Shown piece by piece: positions 1 through 11,100 of a stretch of 64,000 nucleotides of DNA. The notes under the pieces were generated by a model. It searched no databases. It was not told where the DNA came from and saw only the letters and a program-made list of their open reading frames with translations. The stretch is taken from assembly GCA_905250115.1 (NCBI GenBank), contig CAJNOI010000011.1, positions 1,230,146 to 1,294,145 of the forward strand. Reading direction: 5' to 3'. Made by a program: the position numbers and the translations under genes. Positions within the stretch are counted from its first letter, which is position 1; each line of letters opens with the position of its first letter. Source of the stretch: Adineta steineri (taxonomy: Eukaryota > Rotifera > Eurotatoria > Adinetida > Adinetidae).

Positions 1-1743
1 TTAAAACTTTGTAAACAACCCATGGATAAATCTAAATACGTTATTCTTACCACGGATTCAATGATAACTATTGATCAACTGAAAGAAGAAGCACGAAAAA
101 AAGTTATGGCTACAAAAACAAATTATTTATATTTGTGGAAAGATGATAATTGGATTAAATTCGATACAGAACTTGATGATTTGACTCTATATGATTCAGA
201 ATTTGAGCAATATTCAATAATAAGTTTTGAGACAGAAGATGATCCTGTTCCAGGTGTATGTGGTCTGACAAATTTAGGTAATACATGTTTTATGAATAGT
301 GCTCTTCAATGTTTAAGTAATATACCTGAATTTACTCGAAAAGTTCTTTCATTTGGTAATGAAATGAATGCACCAATCATTGGTGCTTATGCTGCTTTAA
401 TTAAAACTATGTGGTCAGGTGATTATGTTGTTACTACTCCATCATCTTTATTATTGAATATTCGTGATAATTTACCACGTTTTCCACGATACAAACAGCA
501 AGATGCACAAGAATTTATGAATTATTTTCTACATTTAATTCATCAAGAATTTACCGATGAAAGTACATTAATTACTAATTTGTTTTATGGTGGAATTCAA
601 TCAAGTGTTAAATGCTTAGATGATTGTTGTCATTCAGAAACTAATGAAGAGCAGATTAGTTTTCTTCCATTACCCATCGAAAATGAAAGCAATCAATATA
701 ATATTCTGTATCTTCGAAGCAATGGTGAACAACGTTTCATATCTATTCGTACTTGTGCAACAACACTCGATAAATTAGTTAGTTTATTCATTGATCAATA
801 TGAACCAAACTTTTCATTACAACGAATTAGAATTGTTAGAATAGTCAACAATAAAATTAGAAAAACACTGCCACTGTACGTGTCACTTAATGATATAAAT
901 ATAGACCAGTTAACTTTTATCGAGCTTCCAGAAAAGACTGTTGATCAACGATATATTCAGTTTTTGTTTCTTGATCGAGAAACAGGTGAACCATTTCGTC
1001 CGCCAATCTTTATCGTTGGTCCACAGTGGGAATGCCGTTATCGTGATCTATCTCAGCAAATCAATCAGATCCAAAATCATTTTTGTTCGATTACTGATGC
1101 ATCAATTAACGTAGTTAAACATCTCTATTGGATCAATGAATATAATGAAATTCGTCCATTAAAGTCTGAAAAGGATACAAACGATACTTTTTTATTTATG
1201 GATTATATTACTATGGAAATAGATTATCAATGGATTCAAAAATATAAACATCTTTACAATTTTGATCGTTCGATAGACAATTCATCATTAGATAGTTTAC
1301 TCGTAGAGTTCTTTCGTGAAGAACCAATAAATGGTGATTATTATTGTTCACAATGTCATGGTTTGAGAAAAGCCACACAAAAGGCTGATTTGGCTTTACC
1401 ATTACCACGTGTATTAATTATACAATTGAAGCGATTTACATATGATACTTACTCCGATAGAAAAATCGATACGTACATTAATTTTCCACTTATAAATCTT
1501 GATCTTAGTCAATATATTATTCAAAATAGTGAGACAAAGACCGATATAGTGGCATTATACGATCTTGTCGCCGTATCTAATCATACGGGTACTCTTATTG
1601 GTGGACATTATATTACTTATGCAAAAAATGATGGAAATAAAAGATGGTATTCATTCAATGATGATAGAATTCGCGAAATTACAGATGAAAAAGATATTGT
1701 AACAAAGAATGCATATATTCTTGTATATGTTAAACAGGTGTAA
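1..1743 (+). CDS. Ubiquitin-specific protease, USP4/11/15 type (5' partial)
   Basis: Cysteine deubiquitinase that removes ubiquitin from proteins. The Cys box GLTNLGNTCFMNSALQCL and the His box GGHYITYAKN followed by WYSFNDD are both intact, as are the QQDAQEF segment and the YYCSQCHG / LIIQLKRF region. The first zinc-knuckle CxxC is altered (KCLDDCCHS). The first in-frame ATG is at 22, but the frame is open to base 1, and the residues before it (LKLC) plus those after it resemble the UBL domain that precedes the catalytic core in USP4/15. The true start is therefore outside the window, and a DUSP domain may be missing. The visible part has no intron. The middle third holds a divergent insert between the two halves of the catalytic domain, as in USP4/15. 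USP family assignment is firm; the exact paralogue is inferred. Confidence 0.93.
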   Translation, partial: LKLCKQPMDKSKYVILTTDSMITIDQLKEEARKKVMATKTNYLYLWKDDNWIKFDTELDDLTLYDSEFEQYSIISFETEDDPVPGVCGLTNLGNTCFMNSALQCLSNIPEFTRKVLSFGNEMNAPIIGAYAALIKTMWSGDYVVTTPSSLLLNIRDNLPRFPRYKQQDAQEFMNYFLHLIHQEFTDESTLITNLFYGGIQSSVKCLDDCCHSETNEEQISFLPLPIENESNQYNILYLRSNGEQRFISIRTCATTLDKLVSLFIDQYEPNFSLQRIRIVRIVNNKIRKTLPLYVSLNDINIDQLTFIELPEKTVDQRYIQFLFLDRETGEPFRPPIFIVGPQWECRYRDLSQQINQIQNHFCSITDASINVVKHLYWINEYNEIRPLKSEKDTNDTFLFMDYITMEIDYQWIQKYKHLYNFDRSIDNSSLDSLLVEFFREEPINGDYYCSQCHGLRKATQKADLALPLPRVLIIQLKRFTYDTYSDRKIDTYINFPLINLDLSQYIIQNSETKTDIVALYDLVAVSNHTGTLIGGHYITYAKNDGNKRWYSFNDDRIREITDEKDIVTKNAYILVYVKQV

Positions 1744-4700
1744 TATTGAATTTTAACAAACATAGATAAAAACAGTTTTTTTTAGAAATAAATATATCAG
1801 ACATCAAAATTTAAATATAAATATAATTTTTCATGTACTCTAATAAATTAAGTGTGATTTATTATAACTATTTATATATTGGTTTGACTAAACATGACAG
1901 AATGTTATTCTTTTACATTATAATTTATATATCCTTCTAAAAACAGCAGACAAAGATTACTCAGACGAGTGAAGTCTAAAAGGATTATCAATTAAATCGT
2001 CTACAAAATCACTCTATATTCATAAATCTGTATTCATTTATAAAGAACTATTATCTTCTTCATTTCGACTGATTCAATCAGGATTATATTGTTCTTTCTG
2101 AAAAGAGTATAATTACATAAACTGATAGTTTTCTACTTTCTCTATCAATAATCAATGAAGAAAAGATTGATATAGAAATATTTTTTTATACTGGACAATA
2201 CCTTTTGTACTTCGTACTATACTGTTATTTTCTTGATGGCATCCGATTATTGAAATTTGGAGAAATACTTAGAAAAACGAAACATGAGAGTAGGATAATG
2301 TTGTGTTTGAATTATTAATAAGACTCATCAAAATTCATAATTATTTGGGTATGTGTGTCAAAAAATATTTTGATCAACTTTATTGCTCTCAAACTTAATT
2401 AACTAATAGACATATGCATTTTCTTTCGATATAAATAGCATCCATAGTAATAAAAAAAAACAAGTATGGCTCAGTGAATAGTAACTTTCCGAAAATTGTA
2501 TTTTCTATTTTTCATATAAACATAACGTATCCACTAGTTGTTTAAAACAATAAAAAAAGGCAGTTTTTTTATTTTCAATATCTAAAAGAAAATGCATTAT
2601 ATTATTCTTTATCGTCATTTGTCAAGTACTTTTTCGTATTCATATGTTTTGCATTTATTAATAAACTGCTCTGTAAATATTTGTATGATTTATCCTTTAT
2701 TATTAAAAACCAAATCAACATACTAAAATCAATAAACTTTTTTTTTAGATCCTATTTTCGGTGAAAACACTTTGTCAACAATGTCTGCTTTCAAAAGAAA
2801 CATTCTATCAACAATATACGACATATGGAATTTATTATAAAGTTACTGTTGTTAGTTAAAAAAAACTTGATTGACAACGTTGACGTAGAATTCATAACAT
2901 CTACGTAAGCAATGACGTCTCACATAAGACGTATTTCGCTTTATTTAAATATTCTTTGTTCTCAACAACAATAACAATAACAACAGCAACGGTCTTTTTT
3001 GGTTTCATTAATGAATCATTAAAATAACAATACTTGACTACTTTGCATGTATTTTCTAACAAAGTTTATTTTGGTGGCTTCTAATGACATTTCATCGACG
3101 TTGGTATATTTAGTTTTCTCAACAAAACAAAGTATAATACGTACGCTCTTCAACAAGTTATTTCATAACAGAATAGTAATTACAAAATATGTATTAAATA
3201 TATAAGTAATATGACACAGTGGGAGTCATAAATGCGAATAACCACATTGATAATTATTTAAAATTAGTGCCTTGTACTGTACCTAACTTAGATATTTTTC
3301 CTTTACCTCACCTTCATTTTTATTCATATTTGTGTTTTTATCGTTACATATTTTTTTTTTTCGTAGAATTATAAGTCATCAAAATAATACTGTCATTTTA
3401 TTTTCATAGAATTAGAATTTAAATTTTGATTATAGCATATATATCTGTCTTTAGTAATATTATAAAAAGATTTTTAAAATAACATCTCTATCATATAACG
3501 ACATCTTTTTTTTTTAAATAGATTTCGTGTAGACACAAACAATTGAACTTTTGATGGTATGTATGTATCTCTCTTCGTTTTTTTGTCTCACATACTATTA
3601 GTAACGAATGAACTTGTGTATAAACTAAATGTATATATTTACTCTGACTATCTCAGTTTACTCATTATCTTTAAGTCATATTTTTTACACCGAATAAACT
3701 TTTCTTCTTCTTCTAGTCTGTTTAGATACCTACATTGTTTGAATCATGTATGAAAATTATAAATTTACTTTGGTATTAGATTAAATTAATACACAAAACA
3801 ACAGTTGTATATTATTTTTCTTACTTATTTTTCTCCAACTAAAGAAAAGTAAAAGTAATTATTTCCTTTCTATTTCATGCATATCTAATGGCAACTCTTT
3901 TGAATGTACGCAAAGAGGAAAAAATCCTTTTAGTAAATAAAGAGACACAGTTTTTTCTGTGATGAAATACTTTTGAAAGAAAAAAAATTAATTTTATTTT
4001 TTCTGACTTACATTTATAAATACCAATGACACACATAGAAACTGATGCATATGAAGTTTTTTAAAACAAAATTTAATAGTTTTTTTTCATTTTATAAAGT
4101 AAGAAATAAAATATTGGATTTATTTTTAGTCTACTTGAATTTTTCGATAAATCAACATGATTTATATCAATTTTGAAAAGGAAATGACGCAGTAGGTATT
4201 TTTCAGTGTACCCATTGAAGTGTAGCGATTGATTAAGTACGATATGTTTATACAACCGAATATTTTACGTTGTTTATTATTATGATTGTATACAAAATAC
4301 TTACCAATCAGACATATTGTCATTTTCTTATTAAACATTAAAAACAGGTATGTAATTTGTCTTATATATCATCAGAATGAGTATGTAATAAGTTATAATT
4401 GAAATGGACAGTATAGAATGTTAAGTTATTTCAATGAGAATTAAAATTTCTTATGTTTTATATTAATAAAGTTACTAAATCTCATCATTTCTTCTTTTTA
4501 CTAGAGGAATTATGTAGGTATTTAAATCATTTTGCGCAAAGTAACCATCTATAAATCTTTCGATATTACTCTTGAAGTATGTTACTCATCTGTAGTAGAA
4601 ATATATATACTGCGGCTTCTCTTGTTTATTACAGCTGATACGTCATTAAATTATTTTTAGACATTACTTCAACTGATTATTTTATCTTCGAAGTTCGGTC

Positions 4701-5414
4701 ATAAATCAAATAGATAATTCTTAGTAATATATCGACTTAGTGAATAACGAGTAAATGTAGTGGTATTTCGAACAGATCTAATGAGTAATCTATAAAATAT
4801 CTCACCAGTCTTTAATTATTATATATAAGTGAACTGTAAATATATACATTCATCAGTTAATGACATTTATTTTTCAATTTGACCCTAGCATCCAACTCGT
4901 ACTTTAATAACGGCTGGTTCAAGATTTACTCGTCCTCAGAGTTTTATCGAGTAAACTGAGTAATCAGCCTTCGAACTTCTGTGTTTTTTTCCGTTATAAA
5001 TATTGACGTAAATTTAAAAAGAAAAATAGAAATTATCGAACGTAAAACAAGGCAGGTAGAATGCATTCTTTTCTGCTGTTTTTAAGAGAACACGCGTAGA
5101 AGAACAGAAGAAGAATATGGGGTGACGTTGTCGTTTAATGCTGATTGGTGGCGTTATATTCGCACTTACTGTGTTGTATAAAGTAGTAATTGAAGAATCG
5201 TCACATAAAAACATGAGATGACTAGTTTTAGTCAATATTTTTCTTTTTTTTTAACGTTCATTAATAATATCAATAGCAAACAAAAACATTCTGCTATTTT
5301 TATTATTTAAAAACAGAAAAAAATGCAAGATATATAATTTTTATTCTTAATCTCGGTCAAAAAGTCGTTTATAAAAAAATTTCTTTTTCTTTTTCTATTA
5401 TAGATTTTGTTGAA
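1744..5414. other. Intergenic, 3.7 kb, no gene seen
   Basis: AT-rich sequence with many stops in all frames; the few short ORFs look like chance. A cluster of ACGT cores, including TGACGT half-sites, lies at about 2876-2932. A pyrimidine-rich tract ending in TATAG at 5403, 11 bases before the next start codon, is a splice acceptor with no visible upstream exon. Confidence 0.6.
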
Positions 5415-7223
5415 ATGGCCGGTTCTCGACCTTTATCATTAATAATAAATGAGGAAGCTATTAATACAGCAAAAGTATCTAAAAAACGACCTGCACCTAA
5501 ACATGGACGTTCATCATCGTCATCTGTCGATAGTTCAAATGCTGCAAATATGAATTCAACTAATAATGATAATAATTCTTCAACACAAAATTTCTTACGA
5601 ACAACAACAACATTATCAACAACAACTGATAGTGATATTGAAAGTGAACAAGATGATAATCAACCAATTCAATCACAAAAAAACGATAGTAATAGTCAAG
5701 AACAATTATCAAGACGTGAAAAACATTTTTATAAATTATTTAAATCTGAATTAAATGATGATATGCCAGAATTAATTGATTCTTATGTATGTGCTTATCA
5801 AGGTGATATATTATTACAAGGAAAGATGTATATAACTGATCGTTATCTTTGTTTTCATTCTCGTATTATATCTTATGTTACAAAACATGTTCATCGTTGG
5901 GAACACATTGAAGATGTTTCAAAAGAACGTGTCGCATTTATATTTCCAACTGCTATTGGTATACAATTAAAACGTACAGAAAAAAAACTTATCTATGCAT
6001 CATTTCTTCAACGTGATCAAGCTTATGAAAAAATCTATTCAATATGGTCACGACATGTACATGATATAAGTTCATATGATGATGAAGAAAATGATATTGT
6101 TAATGATGGTACATTAAAAGCAACAAATCATAATATTCGTGCACCACGTGAGTCATATGATATTATTGATGAACCTGAACAAGATGATGCTATAGATATG
6201 TATTTAAAAAATAATCATAAACGACCAATTAGTCTTCTATCAACAAAATCAAGTAATGAAAAACAAACATCAAAACTCTTCATGAATTCACATAATAAAA
6301 AAACAACGGACAAAAATCTTACTCAGAAATTATCAAATAATTCACATGATAATATATCAAATGCAACTCACAATATTCGACATTCACGTTTTATAAAAAG
6401 TGAACGGAAACAAAATGAAATCGAACACAGTAAGGACTCAGATACATTTTTTCCCCTTCCTTGGACATGACATATCGTAGAAAATAAATGCCAACTGAAT
6501 AAATATTTGTAGATTTCAAATATAATTTGATTTATTATATTTATACGACACTCAAAATATTTTTATACTGAACTAACCTCAGTGATTTATCTAGAGGGAG
6601 GGCAGGAATAGCGGCGCCCTCCCGAAAATTGCAATTTTTGTGCCTGTACTATGTATTTCCCCTACAGAAATTAGATTTTCGCCCTCCCGAAAATCACTAT
6701 CGCACTCTCGGAACGAAAAATCTAGATAAAACACTGGTTAACCTCATTTATTGTATAAGATAATGATTGTATTTAATTTTCTCGTATAGGAAATAATTCG
6801 GTGATAAATTATCGATCAAAACCTACTGCATCAAGATCACATCAAGGTCAAAGTCAAGATCGATTATCAACATCAGCAAATCAAACAACATCTCACTCAA
6901 ATTTATCATCAACTCCCATACAAAATATAAATGTACCAACATCAGATGCACAATCGAATGGAATTCTAATAAAACTTTTAAAGTTAATTATTTCTTGTAT
7001 AAATCTATTTACACAAAAATTATCATCATTATTTCATCATTTACAAATATTATCATTTAAAACTACAACATTTATATTGATATTTCTTCTACTTTTATTT
7101 ATTCATGCGTTTTATTTAATTAAAGTAGCTAGTCGAATAGAAAATCGTTTACAATCTTTACATCCTGCATGGTCATCTGCATCAATAAAAGATTCATTAA
7201 CATCAAATGCAAAAGAACTATAG
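5415..7223 (+). CDS. GRAM-domain protein with C-terminal membrane anchor (GRAMD2-like)
   Basis: Two exons, 5415-6429 and 6790-7223. The donor is GTAAGG at 6430 and the acceptor TATAG ends at 6789; the join keeps frame and gives 482 residues. Ser/Asn/Thr-rich low-complexity N-terminus (residues 1-105), then a GRAM domain (about 110-210; motifs LIDSYVCAYQGDILLQGKMY, RYLCFHSRII, WEHIEDVSKE). A polar linker follows, then one membrane helix near residue 440 (FILIFLLLLFIHAFYLI). No VASt domain is seen, so it resembles GRAMD2A/2B rather than the Aster/GRAMD1 sterol carriers. By analogy it may act at ER-plasma membrane contacts. The first exon reads on to a stop at 6470, so unspliced transcripts would lack the anchor. 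The intron carries a MITE-like insertion. An orphan 3' splice acceptor lies 11 bases before the ATG. Confidence 0.85.
6581..6735. mobile_element. MITE-like element in the GRAM-gene intron
   Basis: About 155 bp, visibly richer in GC than its surroundings. The ends form an inverted repeat: AGTGATTTATCTAGA on the left, and AGTGTTTTATCTAGA when the right end is read on the other strand. TAACCTC is found just outside both ends, a possible target-site duplication, although on the right it is separated by GGT. Inside, CGCCCTCCCGAAAAT occurs twice (about 6615 and 6680), and GGGAGGGC near the left end can pair with either copy. No coding capacity, so non-autonomous if mobile. Confidence 0.55.
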
Positions 7224-8151
7224 TCATGTCATTATATATATATATATTATGTATCTTCAATATATCCATCCGTCCAAATCAGCATTTATGACCGGTTTCG
7301 ATACTGTTCATTCGGTGATGGACATATTCAATTTGTATTTATTCTTAAATATGCGAACAGTTCTTTTAATCATACTTTTTAACAGTTAGTTCTTTTTATT
7401 TCATTTATGATTTGTTTTCATTGGTAAATATGTGGATTTATTCATACACAGAGGACTTAATGAGTGCAACACTTATCTTATTTACATCCTTTATAAATTT
7501 ATATGTGTGTATGATTGTTTTCTTTTCTTTTCTTTTTTTTGTTTATTTCTTTTCTGTATTGCATAACATGATGGTTTTTAAAATTAAATATCATAGAAAT
7601 TTTATGATTAAAACAAATTATTAATTACGATAAAATCGCACAAAAAAAAGAATAATGTAGATGTATTACATAATTGAATAGAAAATGTCAAAAAATTTGT
7701 TCTGAACATATAGAAAGAAATTAATTACCTTGAAGGTTACAAAATGACATTTAGAAATAATAATGGCCATACTGTCATTTTATTCTTAAGATAGGATTTA
7801 ATTATATTGAAAATTATAGTTACATGACATGAGATTATTTATTCAAGGATATTAAAGTAGATTTTATAATTTCATTGAATTAGATTGATTTTTTGTTAGT
7901 CTCCGTAAATTATATGTGTTAATGAATATAAAGAGAAATATTGCATCTCAAGCAATTTGTTGAATGTATTTTGTGTATATACAAGTGTAATGAATATATT
8001 GAATCAAAACAAACGTAATTAGAACAAGACACAAGAAAGTGAAATTCTCGGATATATATGAAGTAAACAAGCACAGGTATTCTACTGTTACCAAATAGAG
8101 ATAAACAAGAAGAAAGAAGAATAAACATCGCAAAAAGAAAAAGAAGATTCT
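7224..8151. other. Intergenic between convergent genes
   Basis: AT-rich sequence between two convergent genes, expected to hold both 3' UTRs. Short ORFs here are hydrophobic and T-rich, with no recognisable motif, and are taken as chance. Confidence 0.6.
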
Positions 8152-11100
8152 TTAACTTCGATATGGATGATGTCTGACTTGTGGTATTATATTTGAACGT
8201 TGCACAAGTTGAGCAGGTTGTTGTGCAACAACACCAGCACCTGCTGTTGATTGTTGTTGTGCAGTAACATTTGAATTTGATGCTGTATTAATCATTTGAT
8301 AAGTTGCACCAGTTGGTTGACCACTAGCAGCAATTTGATAGGCTATTTGTTGTTGAGATTGTGATGGATGTTGTTGTGCTGTACCATTGTGAAGTGCAGC
8401 ACCTGCTGAATACATAACTGGAGCTCCAGTAGTAGTAGCTGATCCTGATGCAGGAGCAGCTTGAGCAAGAATATAACTTTGTCCACCAGCTTGATAAATA
8501 GCTTGACCACCAGTTGTTGTATAAAACATTTGTTGTGGAATACCTTGTTGACCATATTGCATCTAATTAGATGAAATAGAAATATATGCATTATTTAGTA
8601 TATTGTCTAATAGGAAAATCTCATTTTTTACCTGAGATAATAAATTAAGTTGTTGCTGTTGTTGTGCTTGTGCTTGTGCCATTGCGGTATAATAGAGATT
8701 ATTATTAGCAGAAACACCATTAGCTGATTGCTGTTGCTGTGCTTGTTGTTGTGCTTGTTGCTGTTGTGAATGATATGCATGTTGATATTGTTGTTGTTGT
8801 TGAATAGCAGCAGCTGTAGCTGAAGCAGCACTTTGTTTTTGTGGTGAAATGATTGATGATGTTGGCTGTGATTGAACTACTGATGATGATGAAACAACAG
8901 AAGGTGAGTTTGCTGAAGAACCATTTGAATTATTAGCATTAGCTGATTGTGATGCACTAATGTAATGAGTTGGTGGTTGACTTATATAAGCTAAAATTAA
9001 ATAAAATTTAATTCACCGATAAGAATAATATGAAAAAGAAACTAACCTTGTTGAGTAGATGAATTTGGTGTTTGCATAACAGGACTTGTTGATAATCCTT
9101 GTTGTTGTGCATAATTAGCTGGTAATTGAATATATTGTGTTGGACCTGCTTGTATAGTTGGTTGTCCAGCATATTGATAAACGACTTGTTGTTGTTGTTG
9201 TTGTCCACCAACCATACCAATAGGAAGACGTGCTGTAGTAGCTGTTGGTTGACCTGCTGCATTGAAAGAAATATATTGCTGTTGCTGTTGTTGTTGTTGT
9301 TGAGCAAGTTGTGCTTGTGCTTGTGATTGCATTGCTGCATTAGTAGCTGCTGGACTTTGAGCAAGTAAAGCATAACCACCACCAGCTGTTCTTACAAGTG
9401 TATAACCAGCAGGAATACTATTGATTAAATTCTGTTGTTGTTGTTGTTGCTGTTGCTGTTGTGCTGCAACAGCAGCTAATTGCTGTTGTTGAGCTATGGC
9501 TTGTAATTGAGCAGCATAAAGTGCTGGTTGTTGTATAGTTTGACCAGCATGTGTAGCAAATGCAAATTGACTATTTGCAGCTGCTGTTTGATAACCACGA
9601 AGCGCATCTAAAGAAATACCTAGAACAAATCATAAGAAAATCAATTAACATATAAGAAAGTATTTTATCAAAATTTAATTTACCTCCGTACATAACTTGT
9701 CCAGTAAGACCATTAGTAAGACCACCTGTTGTGGCATAGAGAGCACCTGATGGTGTTCGAATTGCTGTTGCAGCTGGTAGTGCACCAAGAAGACTAGTTT
9801 GTCGATAAGCAGCTTGAATAGCTGCTGCTGAATGTGCTAATGGTAGAGTAGTAGCTACAGCTGTAGCCGGAGTTACAGTATGTGGACTTGTTGAATCCGA
9901 TGATGTTGAAGGAGGTGGTGGTGGTGGAGGTGGTATTGTAGAATTTACTAGAACTTCATTATTATTTATGGAAACTCCATTATTAGGTGATGATGCTATT
10001 GATGGATCATCATTAGATACTATTGGTGATGGTGCTGCTGGTCCTGTTCCATTCATAACAGGAGTAGATGTAGAGTCAGATATAGTTGTTGTAGAAATTG
10101 TTTCTGAATCTATTTTTGGTGAAGATACTTGCTCAATGATTGGTGCTGGCGGTGGTGGTGGAGGTGGTTCTTCTTCATAAATATGTTCAAGAGCACGTGT
10201 AGCTGCTTCAGCTAATTCAATATTTTCTTTTAATTTATTTTGCAATAATGGATCATTAGTTTGTCCAATAACTCGTAATGTATCTGTTTCTAATACGTCT
10301 GGTTCTGAATCTAAATCCTCAAAATTGGCTGGCCATTGACTTCCTAAATTTGAAAACAAAATCTTTTTTATCATAATCAAAATAATCCAGTAAACAAACC
10401 ATCTTGTATCAGACTAATAATAGCATATGGTAAACAATGATGTGGTCGTTTAATTGTTTCTCGACCTTCAAATTCATAAAGAAATATCTAAAAACATCAA
10501 AAGTTCTTTATTAGAAAATATTAAATTCATCCTTTATTTTACCTGTGATTGATCAAATTGTTTTTCAAGATCATCCGTTTCTTTTGGTGTAATGACTGAA
10601 CAATGACTAGTAAATTGAGCTGTAGGTGCAATCGGTTGTAATTTTGGTCCTTTTCGAACAAGAGCTGCTGTTTGTTTTCCTTCAACAATCTAATAAACAA
10701 AAAAGAAATAAAATCAAAATTCATCTTTATTTTCTTATTAAACTAACCTTGAACATAATCATTTTAATAACCACATTACCTTCCCATGTTCGTCGAACAC
10801 TCGCATGTCGAATACATACATCAGCATATCTGCAAACGTATATACCATATTTGCTATGTCCTAAAAATATTAAATCATATTGTAATAACGACTATAGAAT
10901 AAATAAACTCTAACGGCATACATCCAAACAGAAAACAAAACAACGATAATTATGGAACTATAAAATGACAGAAAATATAGATTCAAATCATTGCATATTC
11001 ACTCAACTTGAAAATATGTATGTAGAAAGAACATGCAGAAAGAAAATGAAAGAGAAGAAAAAATATGATTATGATTATATATATTACTTAAAAAATAAAA

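Noticed and set aside
9126-9326. Leu/Ser-rich plus-strand frame over the Gln-rich gene
   Set aside because: It is the antisense reading of CAA/CAG repeats (TTG/CTG gives Leu); the minus-strand exons explain the region.
9968-10180. Plus-strand Gly-rich 70-residue frame
   Set aside because: Antisense of a polyproline-coding exon of the TASOR-like gene.
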